A DNA stretch of 27,335 bases from an uncultured Limnohabitans sp. (GTDB lineage: Bacteria; Pseudomonadota; Gammaproteobacteria; Burkholderiales; Burkholderiaceae_C): NCBI RefSeq assembly GCF_937889215.1, contig NZ_CALBEX010000093.1, forward strand, positions 1-27,335. Reading direction: 5' to 3'. Below are positions 10,991 through 20,358 of this stretch, piece by piece (within the stretch, counting starts at the first letter, position 1; every line of letters starts with the position of its first letter). The notes beneath the pieces are model-generated. The model saw only the letters and a program-made list of their open reading frames with translations. It searched no databases and had not been told where the DNA came from. The translations under genes and the position numbers were made by a program.

Positions 10991-12262
10991 CTAACGCTCT
11001 TGCCGCAAAAACAGACGCTGCACCGCTTGCGTGGTTTGTTCGCGGTGGGCCGGGTCGGGGCTGCGCAGTTCGGCCATCGCACCGTGCAGCATTTTTTGGG
11101 TCAGGCCCTTGGCCAGGGCTTCAAGCACGGCCTCTGGTGGCTCCCCTTTGGCCAGCAGCTTGCGGGCGCGGGCGAGTTCGGCTTCGCGCCAGCTGTCGGC
11201 TTGGCTGTGCAATTGTTGAATCAGGGGCACCGCGTCGCGTTGGCCCAGCCAATGGCTGAAGCTTTGGACCCCGGCGTCGATGATGACTTCGGCTTCGGCG
11301 ACTGCCGCTTGGCGTTGGGCTTGGCCGGCCTGCACCACACTGGCCAGATCGTCCACGGTGTACAGATAAACGTCCTCGAGCGACTTGACCTCGGGCTCGA
11401 TGTCACGCGGCACAGCCAGATCGACCATGAACATGGGGCGGTGCTTGCGTTTTTTGAGCGCACGCTCGACAGCCCCTAAGCCGATCAAGGGCAAGGTGCT
11501 GGCGGTGCAGCTGATGACCGCATCGAATTCGTGCAGGCGATCGGGCAGATCGGCCAGTCGCATGACTTCGCCCCCAAAGCGAGCGGCGAGTTTTTCACCG
11601 CGTTCCAAGCTGCGGTTGGCAATGGCGATGCCGCGAGGCTGGCGAGCGGCAAAGTGGGTCACCACCAGCTCAATCATCTCGCCCGCGCCCACAAACAGCA
11701 CCTTGATGTCTTTCAGGTCTTCAAACAGTTGGCTGGCCAGGCGCACCGAGGCGGCGGCCATGCTGATCGAGTGCGCGCCAATTTCGGTGGCGGTGCGCAC
11801 TTCTTTGGCCACGGCAAATGTGCGCTGAAACAATTGGTTGAGGGTGCTGCCCAAGGCCCCGGCCTGTTCTGCCGCGCGCACGGCATCTTTGAGCTGGCCC
11901 AAAATTTGGGCTTCCCCCAGCACCATGGAGTCCAGTCCACTGGCCACCCGAAAGGCATGGCGGGCGGCTTCATTGCCTTCCAGCAAGTAAGTGTGCGATT
12001 GCAGTGCTGTCGCCGACACGCCACCGGCTTGGGCCAGCCAGCCCAGGGTGTGTTCGGCGGCGTTGTGGTCGGCGGCGCAATAAATTTCGGTCCGGTTGCA
12101 AGTGGACAAAATCGCTGCTTCGGGCGTTTGGGCGGTGCGCTCGGCCAACTGGCTGCGCAAACCGTGCAAAGTCGGGGCCAATTGGTCCACGGCGAAGGCA
12201 AACCGGCCGCGCAAATCCAGCGGCGCAGTCGTGTGATTCAAACCGAGGGTCCAGACAGCCAT
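10991..12262 (-). CDS. hemA: Glutamyl-tRNA reductase
   Basis: First committed enzyme of the C5 tetrapyrrole pathway: NADPH reduces glutamyl-tRNA to glutamate-1-semialdehyde. The 423 residues start [23 protein letters not shown]. The catalytic cysteine is C55 in [30 protein letters not shown] lies at 109-127, the NADPH-binding [10 protein letters not shown] at 187-196, and a C-terminal dimerisation helix region ends near [23 protein letters not shown]. Length is usual. It heads the hemA-prfA-prmC-grxD group. A perfect TATAAT lies only six bases before the ATG and no ribosome site is visible, so the message may start at the AUG itself. The N-terminal region is where heme-dependent proteolysis is controlled in enterics; that control is not shown here. 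Confidence 0.97.
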   Translation of the reverse strand: MAVWTLGLNHTTAPLDLRGRFAFAVDQLAPTLHGLRSQLAERTAQTPEAAILSTCNRTEIYCAADHNAAEHTLGWLAQAGGVSATALQSHTYLLEGNEAARHAFRVASGLDSMVLGEAQILGQLKDAVRAAEQAGALGSTLNQLFQRTFAVAKEVRTATEIGAHSISMAAASVRLASQLFEDLKDIKVLFVGAGEMIELVVTHFAARQPRGIAIANRSLERGEKLAARFGGEVMRLADLPDRLHEFDAVISCTASTLPLIGLGAVERALKKRKHRPMFMVDLAVPRDIEPEVKSLEDVYLYTVDDLASVVQAGQAQRQAAVAEAEVIIDAGVQSFSHWLGQRDAVPLIQQLHSQADSWREAELARARKLLAKGEPPEAVLEALAKGLTQKMLHGAMAELRSPDPAHREQTTQAVQRLFLRQER

Positions 12263-12268
12263 GCGCCA

Positions 12269-12274
12269 ATTATA
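12269..12274 (-). promoter_or_regulatory. Perfect -10 box immediately before hemA
   Basis: The minus strand reads TATAAT with just six bases (TGGCGC) between it and the hemA ATG. Transcription normally begins about seven bases after the -10, which here would be at or next to the A of the start codon. No Shine-Dalgarno sequence is present. The -35 region at 17-base spacing is a poor match, which lowers confidence. Confidence 0.45.
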
Positions 12275-12385
12275 GGAAGCTGTCCGTTTGCCGCAGTTTG
12301 TGGGGCAATGTGGCGTCTTTCAAGGCACAATCGGGCCGCAAAGCGCCCTGTTTTGGGGCGGTATTTTGGATGGACTCAAACGCCC

Positions 12386-12661
12386 ATGACTGTTTGGCTG
12401 TTGATTTTGCATGTGGTCAACTTTGTCTTGCCTGCCTTGGCCATGGCCTTGTTCATGCCGATTGCGGGGCGCTGGGTCATGGGCCCCGCGAACGGACGTT
12501 GGTTACGTCGCTTCGGCACCCATGTCGTGACAGGGGTGTTGGTGTTGCTGCTTGGCCTGGTGGTGCAAGGCCAGGATGGAAAAATGAGCACCTACATCGG
12601 CTTGGTGTTCACGGCGGCGACCACCGAGTGGTGGTTGCGTCGAGCTTGGCACCTGAAATAA
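12386..12661 (+). CDS. Small hydrophobic membrane protein of unknown function
   Basis: A 91-residue protein that I cannot assign to a named family. It has an N-terminal hydrophobic helix (VWLLILHVVNFVLPALAMALFMPIAGRWVM, about 3-32), a short basic loop (NGRWLRRFG), a second hydrophobic helix (VVTGVLVLLLGLVV, about 47-60) and a third, weaker hydrophobic stretch (STYIGLVFTAATTEWWLRRAW). Two or three membrane spans are likely. The long in-frame reading upstream of this ATG is antisense to hemA and is not real; coding starts after the hemA promoter. It converges on ugpQ with ten bases between the stops. A small hairpin (CGCCC 12344-12348 with GGGCG 12356-12360) lies 26 bases before the ATG. Function is unknown. 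Confidence 0.75.
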   Translation: MTVWLLILHVVNFVLPALAMALFMPIAGRWVMGPANGRWLRRFGTHVVTGVLVLLLGLVVQGQDGKMSTYIGLVFTAATTEWWLRRAWHLK

Positions 12662-12671
12662 AAGCCGCCGA

Positions 12672-13433
12672 TCAGGTGGGGCTGAACAAGTCCACCCGGT
12701 CGGTGATGATGCCGTCGGTGCCCAGGGCCAGCAGGTGCTGCGCAGCCCAGTCATCGTTGACGGTGTAGCTCAGGCACCGCATGCCCGCGCTGTGTACGCG
12801 TGCTACGGCGGCCGCATCCCACAGGGCGTAGTTGGCCACGACGGCCACGCATGCCAAATCGAGCGCGCTGTCGAACCAGCCATCCCATAAGGTGTCGACC
12901 AGCAAACCGCGAGGTAGCAAGGGTGCTGTTTGCTGCGCTGCGGCCAGGGCCTCGGGTTGGAACGAGGTCAACAGGGGTGGTACTGCGGCATCGGCCCACA
13001 GGCGGGCGGCCAGTCGGGCCACGGCTTGCCCAGTGGCGGCTTCGCAGCCAGGTGTGGGCTTGATCTCGATGTTCAGCAAATGCCCGTTGGCCAGGCAAAA
13101 ACGGGCCAGTGCCTCCAAGGTGGACAACGGCTCTCCTGCATGGAGTCGTGAGTGCCAGCCGCCGGCGTCCAGCTGCGACAAATCATGCCAGTTCAGATCG
13201 CCAGCGGTGCCCTGACCGTTGCTGGTCCGCTCAAGGCTGGCGTCGTGCAGCAAGAACACCACACCGTCGGCGCTGAGCTTGGCATCGCATTCGAACATGC
13301 GGAAACCGTGGGCCGCACCCAACCGGAATGCAGCCAGGGTGTTTTCAGGGGCCAGTTTGCCTGCACCTCGGTGTGCGATCCATCTGGGATAGGGCCAATG
13401 ATGGCGCTGGGTAGGGGAAAGTGCTGCTTTCAT
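12672..13433 (-). CDS. ugpQ: Glycerophosphodiester phosphodiesterase (cytoplasmic UgpQ type)
   Basis: Hydrolyses glycerophosphodiesters to glycerol 3-phosphate and an alcohol. The 253 residues form one GDPD TIM-barrel: HRGAGKLAPENT at 21-32 holds the catalytic and metal-binding residues, then FECDAKLSADGVVFLLHD (47-64), LNIEIKP (120-126) and a C-terminal GTDGIITDRVD. No signal peptide is seen, which favours cytoplasmic UgpQ over periplasmic GlpQ, and the length fits UgpQ (about 247). The ATG at 13433 is chosen because homologous sequence begins just after it; an earlier in-frame start would add 29 residues unlike the family. The ribosome site is weak. It stands alone on the minus strand. Confidence 0.92.
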   Translation of the reverse strand: MKAALSPTQRHHWPYPRWIAHRGAGKLAPENTLAAFRLGAAHGFRMFECDAKLSADGVVFLLHDASLERTSNGQGTAGDLNWHDLSQLDAGGWHSRLHAGEPLSTLEALARFCLANGHLLNIEIKPTPGCEAATGQAVARLAARLWADAAVPPLLTSFQPEALAAAQQTAPLLPRGLLVDTLWDGWFDSALDLACVAVVANYALWDAAAVARVHSAGMRCLSYTVNDDWAAQHLLALGTDGIITDRVDLFSPT

Positions 13434-13594
13434 ATTTAGAAAGTATGTCGCAAACTGAATGCAGTTGGTGGTGGTGCCCCCACCCCCTGCGCGTGAATGC
13501 TGCACTGCGGTAACATTCATACTCAGCCGAATTGACGCCTTTTTCGGGTCTGGCTGACAGCGTCTTCACCGACGTCTTTGACTGCGCCACACCC

Positions 13595-16500
13595 ATGAAT
13601 GCACCCACTACGCTCCAACATTTGATGCAAGCCGACGCCGATGCGCCGCGCTTGCGTGAGATTCCGTACAACTACACCAGCTTTTCAGACCGTGAAATCG
13701 TGCTGCGTTTGCTGGGTGAGTCGGCTTGGGATCTGCTCAACGACCTGCGCGGCGAGCGCCGCACGGGCCGATCGGCCCGCATGCTTTACGAAGTGCTGGG
13801 CGACATCTGGGTGGTCGAGCGCAACCCTTATTTGCAAGACGACCTGCTGGACAACCCGGCCCGCCGTAAATTGCTGGTCGAGGCCTTGCAGCACCGCCTG
13901 GGCGAGGTGCAAAAGCGCCGCACCCCGAGCGTGGACGCCGCCCGCGATGCCTTGGTCGGCCAACTGCTGGCCATGGCCGCGCAGGCCGTGACGCAGTTCA
14001 GCGAGCGTTTCACGCGCATGGCCAAACTGCGCAGCCAGGTGCAAAAGACCTTGGGCCGCCTCACGGCCAAAGACAACATCAAGTTCGACGGCCTTTCGCG
14101 TGTGAGCCATGTGACCGACGCCACCGACTGGCGCGTGGAGTACCCCTTTGTGGTGTTGACCCCCGACTCCGAGACCGAAATGGCGGGTCTGGTCAAGGGC
14201 TGTATCGACCTGGGCCTGACCATCGTCCCACGCGGCGGTGGCACGGGTTACACGGGTGGCGCGATCCCGCTGACTTGGAAGAGCGCGGTCATGAACACCG
14301 AAAAGCTCGAAGCCATGACCGAGGTCGAAATGATCGACCTGCCCGGTATTGCCCACAAAATTCCAACCATCTACACCGAAGCCGGAGTAGTCACCCAGCG
14401 TGTGGCCGATGCGGCCGAGCGGGGTGGTTTTGTGTTTGCGGTGGACCCGACTTCGGCCGAGGCAAGTTGCATTGGCGGCAACATCGCCATGAACGCGGGC
14501 GGCAAAAAAGCGGTGCTTTGGGGTACGGCGCTCGACAACCTGGCCAGCTGGCGCATGGTCACGCCCGACGCCGAATGGCTGGACGTGGTGCGCATGGACC
14601 ACAACATGGGCAAGATCCACGACGCCGAGGTCGCCACCTTTGAGTTGCGTTACTTCAAGGCCGACGGCAAAACCCCGATCCGCACCGAAACCCTGGTGAT
14701 CCCGGGCAAGACTTTCCGAAAGGAAGGCCTGGGCAAGGACGTGACCGACAAGTTCCTTTCGGGCCTACCCGGCGTGCAAAAAGAAGGCTGCGACGGCCTG
14801 ATCACCAGCGCGCGCTGGGTCGTGCACCGCATGCCCACCCACACCCGTACGGTGTGTATGGAGTTCTTTGGCCACGCCCGCGAGGCCGTGCCCAGCATCG
14901 TCGAGATTAAAGACTTCATGTTTGCCGAGCAAAAGCGCACCGGTACCGTGATGGCGGGTCTAGAGCATCTGGACGACCGCTATTTGCACGCAGTGGGTTA
15001 TTCCACCAAGTCCAAGCGCGGCGGTTTCCCCAAGATGGTCTTGATCGGTGACATCGCCGGTGACAACGCCGACGACGTGGCCAAGGCGACCAGCGAGATC
15101 GTGCGCATTGCCAACTCGCGCAGTGGCGAAGGCTTCATCGCCATCAGCCCCGAAGCGCGCAAAAAGTTCTGGTCGGACCGCAAGAAAACAGCGGCCATCT
15201 CGCGTCACACCAACGCCTTCAAGGTCAACGAAGACGTGGTCATTCCGCTGCCGCGCATGGCCGAGTACACCGATGGCATCGAGCGCATCAACATCGAGCT
15301 CTCCCTGCGCAACAAGCTCAAACTGTGTCGTGAGATCGAAGCCTTCCTGGAGCGGGGCAACCTGCCGCTGGGCAAGCAAGACGACGCCAGCGACATTCCG
15401 TCGGCCGAGTTGCTGGAAGACCGCGTGGCGCAAGCCCTGGCGGTGGTGCGCGAGGTGCGTGCGCAGTGGCAAGGCTGGTTGACGGATGTCGACACGCTGT
15501 TTCCTCAGCTGCAAGAGCACAGCCTGCGTGCCAGCTGGAAGACACAAATCCGCCCGGCTTTCCAGAGTATCTTCTCCGGTTCTGCCTTTTTGCCGATCCT
15601 GACCGAGGTCACGGCCATTCACCAGCGCGTGCTCAAAGGCCGCGTGTGGGTGGCACTTCACATGCACGCCGGTGACGGCAATGTGCACACCAACATTCCG
15701 GTCAACTCCGATAACTATGAGATGCTGCAAACCGCGCACGAAGCGGTCGCTCGCATCATGGTGTTGGCGCGCAGCCTGGACGGCGTGATCTCGGGTGAGC
15801 ACGGCATTGGCATCACCAAGCTGGAGTTTTTGACCGACGCCGAGCTGGCCAACTTCACCGCCTACAAAGCCAAGGTGGACCCCGAAGGGCGCTTCAACAA
15901 AGGCAAGCTGCTGCGCGGCGCGGCCCTGACGGGCTTGGGCGACGATGTGCACGCCGCTGACCTGACACACGCCTACACCCCCAGCTTTGGCCTGATGGGC
16001 CACGAGTCGCTGATCATGCAGCAGTCCGACATTGGCGAGATCGCTGCCAGCGTGAAAGACTGCCTGCGCTGCGGCAAGTGCAAGCCGGTGTGTGCCACGC
16101 ATGTGCCGCGTGCCAATTTGCTCTACAGCCCGCGCAACAAGATTTTGGCGACTTCCTTGCTGGTCGAGGCTTTCCTCTACGAAGAACAAACCCGACGGGG
16201 CATCTCGATCAAGCATTGGCAAGAGTTTGAAGACGTGGCAGACCATTGCACCGTGTGCCACAAGTGTTTGTCGCCTTGCCCGGTCAACATCGACTTTGGC
16301 GAGGTGTCGATGAACATGCGCAACCTGCTGCGCAAGATGGGTCAAAAGAGCTTCCGGCCAGCTGCAGAGTTTCAGTCTTGGTTCATTGGTACGGCCAGTC
16401 CGAATGCCATTGCTTTGGGTCAGGCTTTAACCAAAATCAGTTTTAAGGCGCAACGCTTGGGCAACCGCGTGTTGAATGTATTTGCACGTCAGCAAACCAA

Positions 16501-17470
16501 GGCACCTCCAGCGTCAGTGGGTCAACCGCCCATCAAGGAGCAGGTGATTCACTTCATCAACAAGAAAATGCCTGGGGGCCTGCCCAAGAAGGGCGCTCGT
16601 GCTTTGCTCGACATCGAAGACAAAGACTACGTGCCGATCATCCGTGACCCCAAAACCACGAGTGCGGAGACCGAGGCGGTGTTTTACTTCCCCGGTTGCG
16701 GTTCCGAACGCCTGTTCAGCCAGGTGGGCTTGGCGACCCAGGCCATGCTGTGGCATGCAGGTGTTCAGACCGTGTTGCCACCGGGCTACCTGTGTTGTGG
16801 GTATCCGCAAAAAGGCTCGGGCCAGTTCGATAAAGCCGAGAAAATCATCACCGACAACCGGGTGCTGTTCCATCGCGTGGCCAACACCCTCAACTACCTC
16901 GACATCAAAACCGTGGTGGTCAGTTGCGGCACGTGTTACGACCAGTTGCAGAGTTACGAATTTGACAAGATTTTCCCGGGTTGCCGCATCATGGACATCC
17001 ACGAGTACCTGCTCGAAAAAGGCATCAAGCTCGAATCCCAAGGTGCGTACCTGTACCACGACCCTTGCCACAGCCCGATGAAATTGCAAGCGCCCATGAA
17101 AACCGTCACCGCCTTGTTGGGCGACGGTGTTTTGGAGAGCAGTCGCTGCTGTGGTGAAAGCGGTGGTTTGGCCTCGGCACGCCCTGATATCTCGACACAG
17201 ATTCGCTTCCGAAAAGAAGAAGAAATTCGCAAAGGCGAGGTCGCTTTGCGCCAATCGGGGGCAGTCACAGCGGAGGAGAACGTCAAAATTCTCACGTCTT
17301 GCCCGAGCTGTTTGATGGGTTTGAACCGTTACCAGGACGACCTGCAAAACGGCCTGCTCGAAGCCGACTACATCGTGGTCGAGATGGCCAAGCACATCCT
17401 GGGTGAAGAATGGATGCCCGAGTACGTGAGCGCTGCCAATGCAGGCGGCATTGAGCGCGTGCTGGTGTAA
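13595..17470 (+). CDS. Large FAD/Fe-S oxidoreductase (D-lactate dehydrogenase/glycolate oxidase type, DUF3683)
   Basis: A 1291-residue fusion. In order: an N-terminal region of about 180 residues (DUF3683-like, from memory of the family); an FAD_binding_4 domain with [15 protein letters not shown] near 212; the FAD-oxidase C-terminal domain with [12 protein letters not shown] near 689 and [12 protein letters not shown] near 734; two [4Fe-4S] motifs, [11 protein letters not shown] (about 823) and [12 protein letters not shown] (about 885); then two CCG (LldE/GlpC-like) units with CCGYPQ near 1067, SCGTCYD near 1110, DPCHSP near 1156, CCGESGG near 1184 and CPSCLMG near 1235. It should oxidise a 2-hydroxy acid and pass electrons through Fe-S centres to the quinone pool. 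The substrate is not fixed by sequence; D-lactate or D-2-hydroxyglutarate-like acids are candidates. The start at 13595 begins [10 protein letters not shown]; an upstream TTG start is less likely. Confidence 0.9.
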   Translation: MNAPTTLQHLMQADADAPRLREIPYNYTSFSDREIVLRLLGESAWDLLNDLRGERRTGRSARMLYEVLGDIWVVERNPYLQDDLLDNPARRKLLVEALQHRLGEVQKRRTPSVDAARDALVGQLLAMAAQAVTQFSERFTRMAKLRSQVQKTLGRLTAKDNIKFDGLSRVSHVTDATDWRVEYPFVVLTPDSETEMAGLVKGCIDLGLTIVPRGGGTGYTGGAIPLTWKSAVMNTEKLEAMTEVEMIDLPGIAHKIPTIYTEAGVVTQRVADAAERGGFVFAVDPTSAEASCIGGNIAMNAGGKKAVLWGTALDNLASWRMVTPDAEWLDVVRMDHNMGKIHDAEVATFELRYFKADGKTPIRTETLVIPGKTFRKEGLGKDVTDKFLSGLPGVQKEGCDGLITSARWVVHRMPTHTRTVCMEFFGHAREAVPSIVEIKDFMFAEQKRTGTVMAGLEHLDDRYLHAVGYSTKSKRGGFPKMVLIGDIAGDNADDVAKATSEIVRIANSRSGEGFIAISPEARKKFWSDRKKTAAISRHTNAFKVNEDVVIPLPRMAEYTDGIERINIELSLRNKLKLCREIEAFLERGNLPLGKQDDASDIPSAELLEDRVAQALAVVREVRAQWQGWLTDVDTLFPQLQEHSLRASWKTQIRPAFQSIFSGSAFLPILTEVTAIHQRVLKGRVWVALHMHAGDGNVHTNIPVNSDNYEMLQTAHEAVARIMVLARSLDGVISGEHGIGITKLEFLTDAELANFTAYKAKVDPEGRFNKGKLLRGAALTGLGDDVHAADLTHAYTPSFGLMGHESLIMQQSDIGEIAASVKDCLRCGKCKPVCATHVPRANLLYSPRNKILATSLLVEAFLYEEQTRRGISIKHWQEFEDVADHCTVCHKCLSPCPVNIDFGEVSMNMRNLLRKMGQKSFRPAAEFQSWFIGTASPNAIALGQALTKISFKAQRLGNRVLNVFARQQTKAPPASVGQPPIKEQVIHFINKKMPGGLPKKGARALLDIEDKDYVPIIRDPKTTSAETEAVFYFPGCGSERLFSQVGLATQAMLWHAGVQTVLPPGYLCCGYPQKGSGQFDKAEKIITDNRVLFHRVANTLNYLDIKTVVVSCGTCYDQLQSYEFDKIFPGCRIMDIHEYLLEKGIKLESQGAYLYHDPCHSPMKLQAPMKTVTALLGDGVLESSRCCGESGGLASARPDISTQIRFRKEEEIRKGEVALRQSGAVTAEENVKILTSCPSCLMGLNRYQDDLQNGLLEADYIVVEMAKHILGEEWMPEYVSAANAGGIERVLV

Positions 17471-17511
17471 GCCAAGCGCGCAAACCGACAGCAAGATTTC
17501 GAAAGTAAAAG

Positions 17512-17931
17512 ATGGCCGGATTGAAAAAAGACATGCCCCACCCCGAGTCTCTGACCCTGCACGGCCAGACCCGGGTGCTGGAGATCGGGTTTTCTGACGG
17601 GGCGCAGTTCCGCATCCCCTTCGAGCTGATGCGCGTGTATTCGCCCTCGGCCGAGGTGCAAGGCCACGGCCCCGGCCAGGAAGTGTTGCAAACCGGCAAG
17701 CGCGAGGTTGGCATTGCCGAAATCGAACCTGTGGGCAATTACGCCGTGAAACCCACATTCACCGATGGGCACGAATCCGGCCTGTTCACCTGGGAATACC
17801 TGTACTTTCTGGGCGACCAGGAAGCAGCCCTTTGGAAGCAGTACGAAGACCGGCTGCAAGTGGCTGGTATGAGCCGGGACGCGCCCATGATCGAAGCCTC
17901 GGCGGGCGGCAGCTGCGGTCACAAGCATTGA
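17512..17931 (+). CDS. DUF971 (gamma-butyrobetaine hydroxylase N-terminal-like) protein
   Basis: The 139 residues match the small DUF971 fold: [40 protein letters not shown] (about 14-53), then [32 protein letters not shown], where 'Y-A-V-x-x-x-F-D/T-D-G-H-x-S-G-x-F-x-W' is the family signature. It ends SCGHKH, a possible metal-binding tail. The fold also forms the N-terminal part of gamma-butyrobetaine hydroxylase and accompanies some Fe-S carrier proteins, but stand-alone versions have no proven role. It sits 41 bases after the oxidoreductase and ten bases before ubiE, so it is probably cotranscribed with ubiquinone genes. A start at 17533 is also possible. Confidence 0.88.
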   Translation: MAGLKKDMPHPESLTLHGQTRVLEIGFSDGAQFRIPFELMRVYSPSAEVQGHGPGQEVLQTGKREVGIAEIEPVGNYAVKPTFTDGHESGLFTWEYLYFLGDQEAALWKQYEDRLQVAGMSRDAPMIEASAGGSCGHKH

Positions 17932-17941
17932 GGAGGCGGGC

Positions 17942-18673
17942 ATGAGCAGCACCCACTTCGGTTTCAAAACCGTCGACGAGAGCGAAAAAGCCAAGCATGT
18001 GCGTGGCGTGTTCGACTCGGTCGCGTCCAAATACGACGTGATGAATGACCTGATGTCCATGGGTCTGCACCGGGTGTGGAAGGCCTACACCGTGCAGGTG
18101 GCCAACCTCAAAGAGGGCGACCAGGTGCTGGACATTGCAGGCGGCACGGGCGACTTGTCCATGGCTTTTGCCAAAAAAGTGGGGGCCTCGGGCCGTGTGG
18201 TGCACACCGACATCAACAAAGCCATGTTGTCCACTGGGCGTGACCGGCTGGTCGACCACGGCCTGGCTTTGCCCACCTTGGTGTGCGATGCCGAGAAGCT
18301 GCCTTTTCCTGACCAGCTCTTCAACGTGGTCAGCGTGGCCTTTGGCCTTCGCAACATGACACACAAGGATGTGGCCTTGAAGGAAATGTGCCGGGTGCTC
18401 AAACCGGGCGGGAAATTGCTGGTCTTGGAGTTTTCCAAAGTGGCCAAACCCTTGGAAAAAGCTTACGACTGGTACAGCTTCAACATCTTGCCCCGGTTGG
18501 GCAAGTTGGTTGCGGGGGATGCCGAAAGTTACCGTTACCTGGCCGAATCCATCCGCATGCACCCCGGGCAAGAAGACCTGAAAACCCTTATGAAAAATGC
18601 CGGATTTGGCCATGTGGATTTTCATAATTTGTCGGCCGGGGTGGTAGCCTTGCACATGGGCATCAAGTGTTGA
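17942..18673 (+). CDS. ubiE: Demethylmenaquinone/2-methoxy-6-polyprenyl-1,4-benzoquinol methyltransferase
   Basis: SAM-dependent C-methyltransferase of ubiquinone (and menaquinone) synthesis. The 243 residues open [44 protein letters not shown], a near-canonical UbiE start. SAM motif I is [12 protein letters not shown] at 62-73; [17 protein letters not shown] and [16 protein letters not shown] follow, and the protein ends [14 protein letters not shown]. Length is standard (E. coli 251). GAGG lies close before the ATG, ten bases after the DUF971 stop. It is the first clear member of the ubi cluster that continues with ubiJ and ubiB. Confidence 0.98.
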   Translation: MSSTHFGFKTVDESEKAKHVRGVFDSVASKYDVMNDLMSMGLHRVWKAYTVQVANLKEGDQVLDIAGGTGDLSMAFAKKVGASGRVVHTDINKAMLSTGRDRLVDHGLALPTLVCDAEKLPFPDQLFNVVSVAFGLRNMTHKDVALKEMCRVLKPGGKLLVLEFSKVAKPLEKAYDWYSFNILPRLGKLVAGDAESYRYLAESIRMHPGQEDLKTLMKNAGFGHVDFHNLSAGVVALHMGIKC

Positions 18674-18708
18674 AGCCCGAAAATTGAATTTCCTGAGTTG
18701 GAGACACC

Positions 18709-19737
18709 ATGAACAGCAAGTTGATGACACTGATGCTCGCAGGCGTGATGGCCTTGGGCAGCCTGAACGCCGAGGCAGCACGCCGCATGGGCGGTGGCAA
18801 GTCGTTTGGCCAGCAGTCAAACCAGGTTACCAAGCGCGATGCTGCGCCGCAGACGCCTTCGGCACCGGCCCAAAATGCAGCCTCCAGCAATGCCGCCAAG
18901 CCTGGTGCTGCGGGCGCTGCAGCTGCTGCTCCCAAGAAGCCTTGGGGTGCCATGCTGGGTGGATTGGCCGCTGGTTTGGGCTTGGCTTGGTTGGCCAGTT
19001 CGCTGGGTTTGGGTGAGGCCTTTGGCAGCATCCTCATGGCCTTGCTCATTGGTGCTGCGGTGTTGATGGTCATCGGCATGGTGATGCGCGCCCGACGAGG
19101 TGGCGCATCCAACGGCCCCGCCGGTATGGCTTACCAGGGTGCCGGTGCGTCGGCAGGAAACCCCGCCACCTTCAAGCAGTACAGCCCCAACAACGTCGGT
19201 AACGATGCTTCGGCACGGCCGTGGGAAGCCCAAAACACCCGTTTTGACAGCTCAGCATCCTCGCAAACCACGGGTTCCATGATCGGCTCGGGCATTGGCT
19301 CCGGCCTCAACGCCAGCAGCAGTGATGCCCTGAGCGGCTCGCAAACCTGGGGTGTCCCCGCCGGTTTTGATGTGGACAGCTTTGTCACTGCTGCCAAGCG
19401 CAACTTCGTGACTCTGCAAGACGCTTGGGACCGCTCGGACATTGCTGCCCTGCGTTCGATGATGACCGATGCCATGGTGTCCGAAATTCGCAGCCAACTC
19501 TCTGAGCGCGAAGCGCAGTTCCCTGGCCAGCCCAACAAGACCGAAGTTGTCATGTTGGACGCCCAGTTGTTGGGCATCGAAGAGCAGGCCGATGCTTACA
19601 TGGCCAGTGTCGAGTTCAACGGCATGATCCGTGAAGACGCCGCTTCCGGCCCAAGCCCTTTCCGTGAAGTTTGGAACATGACCAAGTCCAAGCAAGGTGG
19701 CGGCTGGCTGGTGGCTGGTGTGCAAGCACTGCAATAA
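18709..19737 (+). CDS. Tim44-domain membrane protein in the ubiquinone cluster
   Basis: The 342 residues begin with a signal-peptide-like segment (LMTLMLAGVMALGSLNAEA, possible cut after A23), then a low-complexity Ala/Pro/Gln region (about 25-75). Two hydrophobic helices follow at about 80-100 and 105-126, ending in RARR, then a Gly/Ser-rich linker. A C-terminal Tim44-like domain (about 222-340) carries VDSFVTAAKRNFVTLQDAWDRSDIAALRSMMTDAM, FNGMIRED and FREVWNMTKSK. The Tim44 fold binds membranes and protein partners in mitochondria; the bacterial role is not established. It lies between ubiE and ubiJ on the same strand with gaps of 35 and 60 bases, so a structural or scaffolding role for membrane-bound quinone synthesis is a reasonable inference but unproven. 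Confidence 0.85.
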   Translation: MNSKLMTLMLAGVMALGSLNAEAARRMGGGKSFGQQSNQVTKRDAAPQTPSAPAQNAASSNAAKPGAAGAAAAAPKKPWGAMLGGLAAGLGLAWLASSLGLGEAFGSILMALLIGAAVLMVIGMVMRARRGGASNGPAGMAYQGAGASAGNPATFKQYSPNNVGNDASARPWEAQNTRFDSSASSQTTGSMIGSGIGSGLNASSSDALSGSQTWGVPAGFDVDSFVTAAKRNFVTLQDAWDRSDIAALRSMMTDAMVSEIRSQLSEREAQFPGQPNKTEVVMLDAQLLGIEEQADAYMASVEFNGMIREDAASGPSPFREVWNMTKSKQGGGWLVAGVQALQ

Positions 19738-19797
19738 AAACCGGTTCATAAAGCCCTGAGTATTTGGGGCCTGCACTTTCGGGAATAATCGGGGACT

Positions 19798-20358
19798 ATG
19801 GCAACACAGTCCCCTTTTTCATGGGCCGCTCAGGCGCTCCCCGACATGGTCAATCGCTTTGCGGCCAACTTCCAGCCTCCGGCCTGGGTGGTGGACGAGA
19901 GCGTCAACCGTCTTGTCTTGTTCCTCAACCATGTGCTGATGAGTGAGCCCGAGGCCATGGCCCGCTTGGCCCGCCAAAAAGGCCAGCGCATCGAGCTGGT
20001 TTGGGACCGCATCCAACTGCAACTGACCCCCACCCCCGCAGGCCTTCTTGAGCGTGGTCGCTTTGAGGGCTTTGATCTGCGCCTGACAGTGGCAGAAGAG
20101 TCACCGATCTCACTCGCATCGGCATTGGCCCAAGGTGCCAAACCTAAAGTGCGCATCGAAGGCGATGTGCAACTGGCCGCCGAGGTCAATTGGTTGATCG
20201 ACCATGTGCGCTGGGACGCCGAAGAGGACTTGGCGGGCCTGATTGGGGACGCTGCGGCACACACATTGGCCCAAGCCGCCCGTCAGGCCGTGCTCGCTTT
20301 GCGCAGTTTTGTGGCACAGCGCCCCGGCACTGGGTTGCGAACGGGCAGCGCAGCATGA
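19798..20358 (+). CDS. ubiJ: Ubiquinone biosynthesis accessory factor UbiJ (SCP2 domain)
   Basis: The 186-residue protein has an SCP2-type lipid-binding domain in its first half: [40 protein letters not shown], then [15 protein letters not shown] and [42 protein letters not shown]. UbiJ binds the polyprenyl intermediates and, with UbiK, helps assemble the soluble Ubi enzyme complex. The call rests on the SCP2 pattern plus its place directly before ubiB, with a 4-base ATGA overlap, as in the E. coli ubiE-ubiJ-ubiB operon. An AATAAT box (19784-19789) lies eight bases before the ATG and might mark an internal promoter; the ribosome site is weak. Confidence 0.88.
   Translation: MATQSPFSWAAQALPDMVNRFAANFQPPAWVVDESVNRLVLFLNHVLMSEPEAMARLARQKGQRIELVWDRIQLQLTPTPAGLLERGRFEGFDLRLTVAEESPISLASALAQGAKPKVRIEGDVQLAAEVNWLIDHVRWDAEEDLAGLIGDAAAHTLAQAARQAVLALRSFVAQRPGTGLRTGSAA

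Noticed and set aside
11531..12385. Long plus-strand frame leading into the 91-residue membrane protein
   Set aside because: This part is antisense to hemA. Only the stretch from the ATG at 12386 lies outside hemA and looks like a protein.
14960..16345. Long open reading frame of 461 codons on the minus strand
   Set aside because: It lies entirely antisense to the FAD/Fe-S oxidoreductase, whose motifs are unmistakable. Its His/Gln/Ala-rich product is typical of an antisense frame in GC-rich DNA.
16514..17758. Open reading frame of 414 codons on the minus strand
   Set aside because: Antisense to the C-terminal CCG domains of the oxidoreductase and the DUF971 gene; no recognisable motif.
20190..20354. 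Extended N-terminus for ubiB
   Set aside because: It would read through ubiJ in another frame. The ATG at 20355 gives a normal UbiB length and an ATGA overlap with ubiJ.
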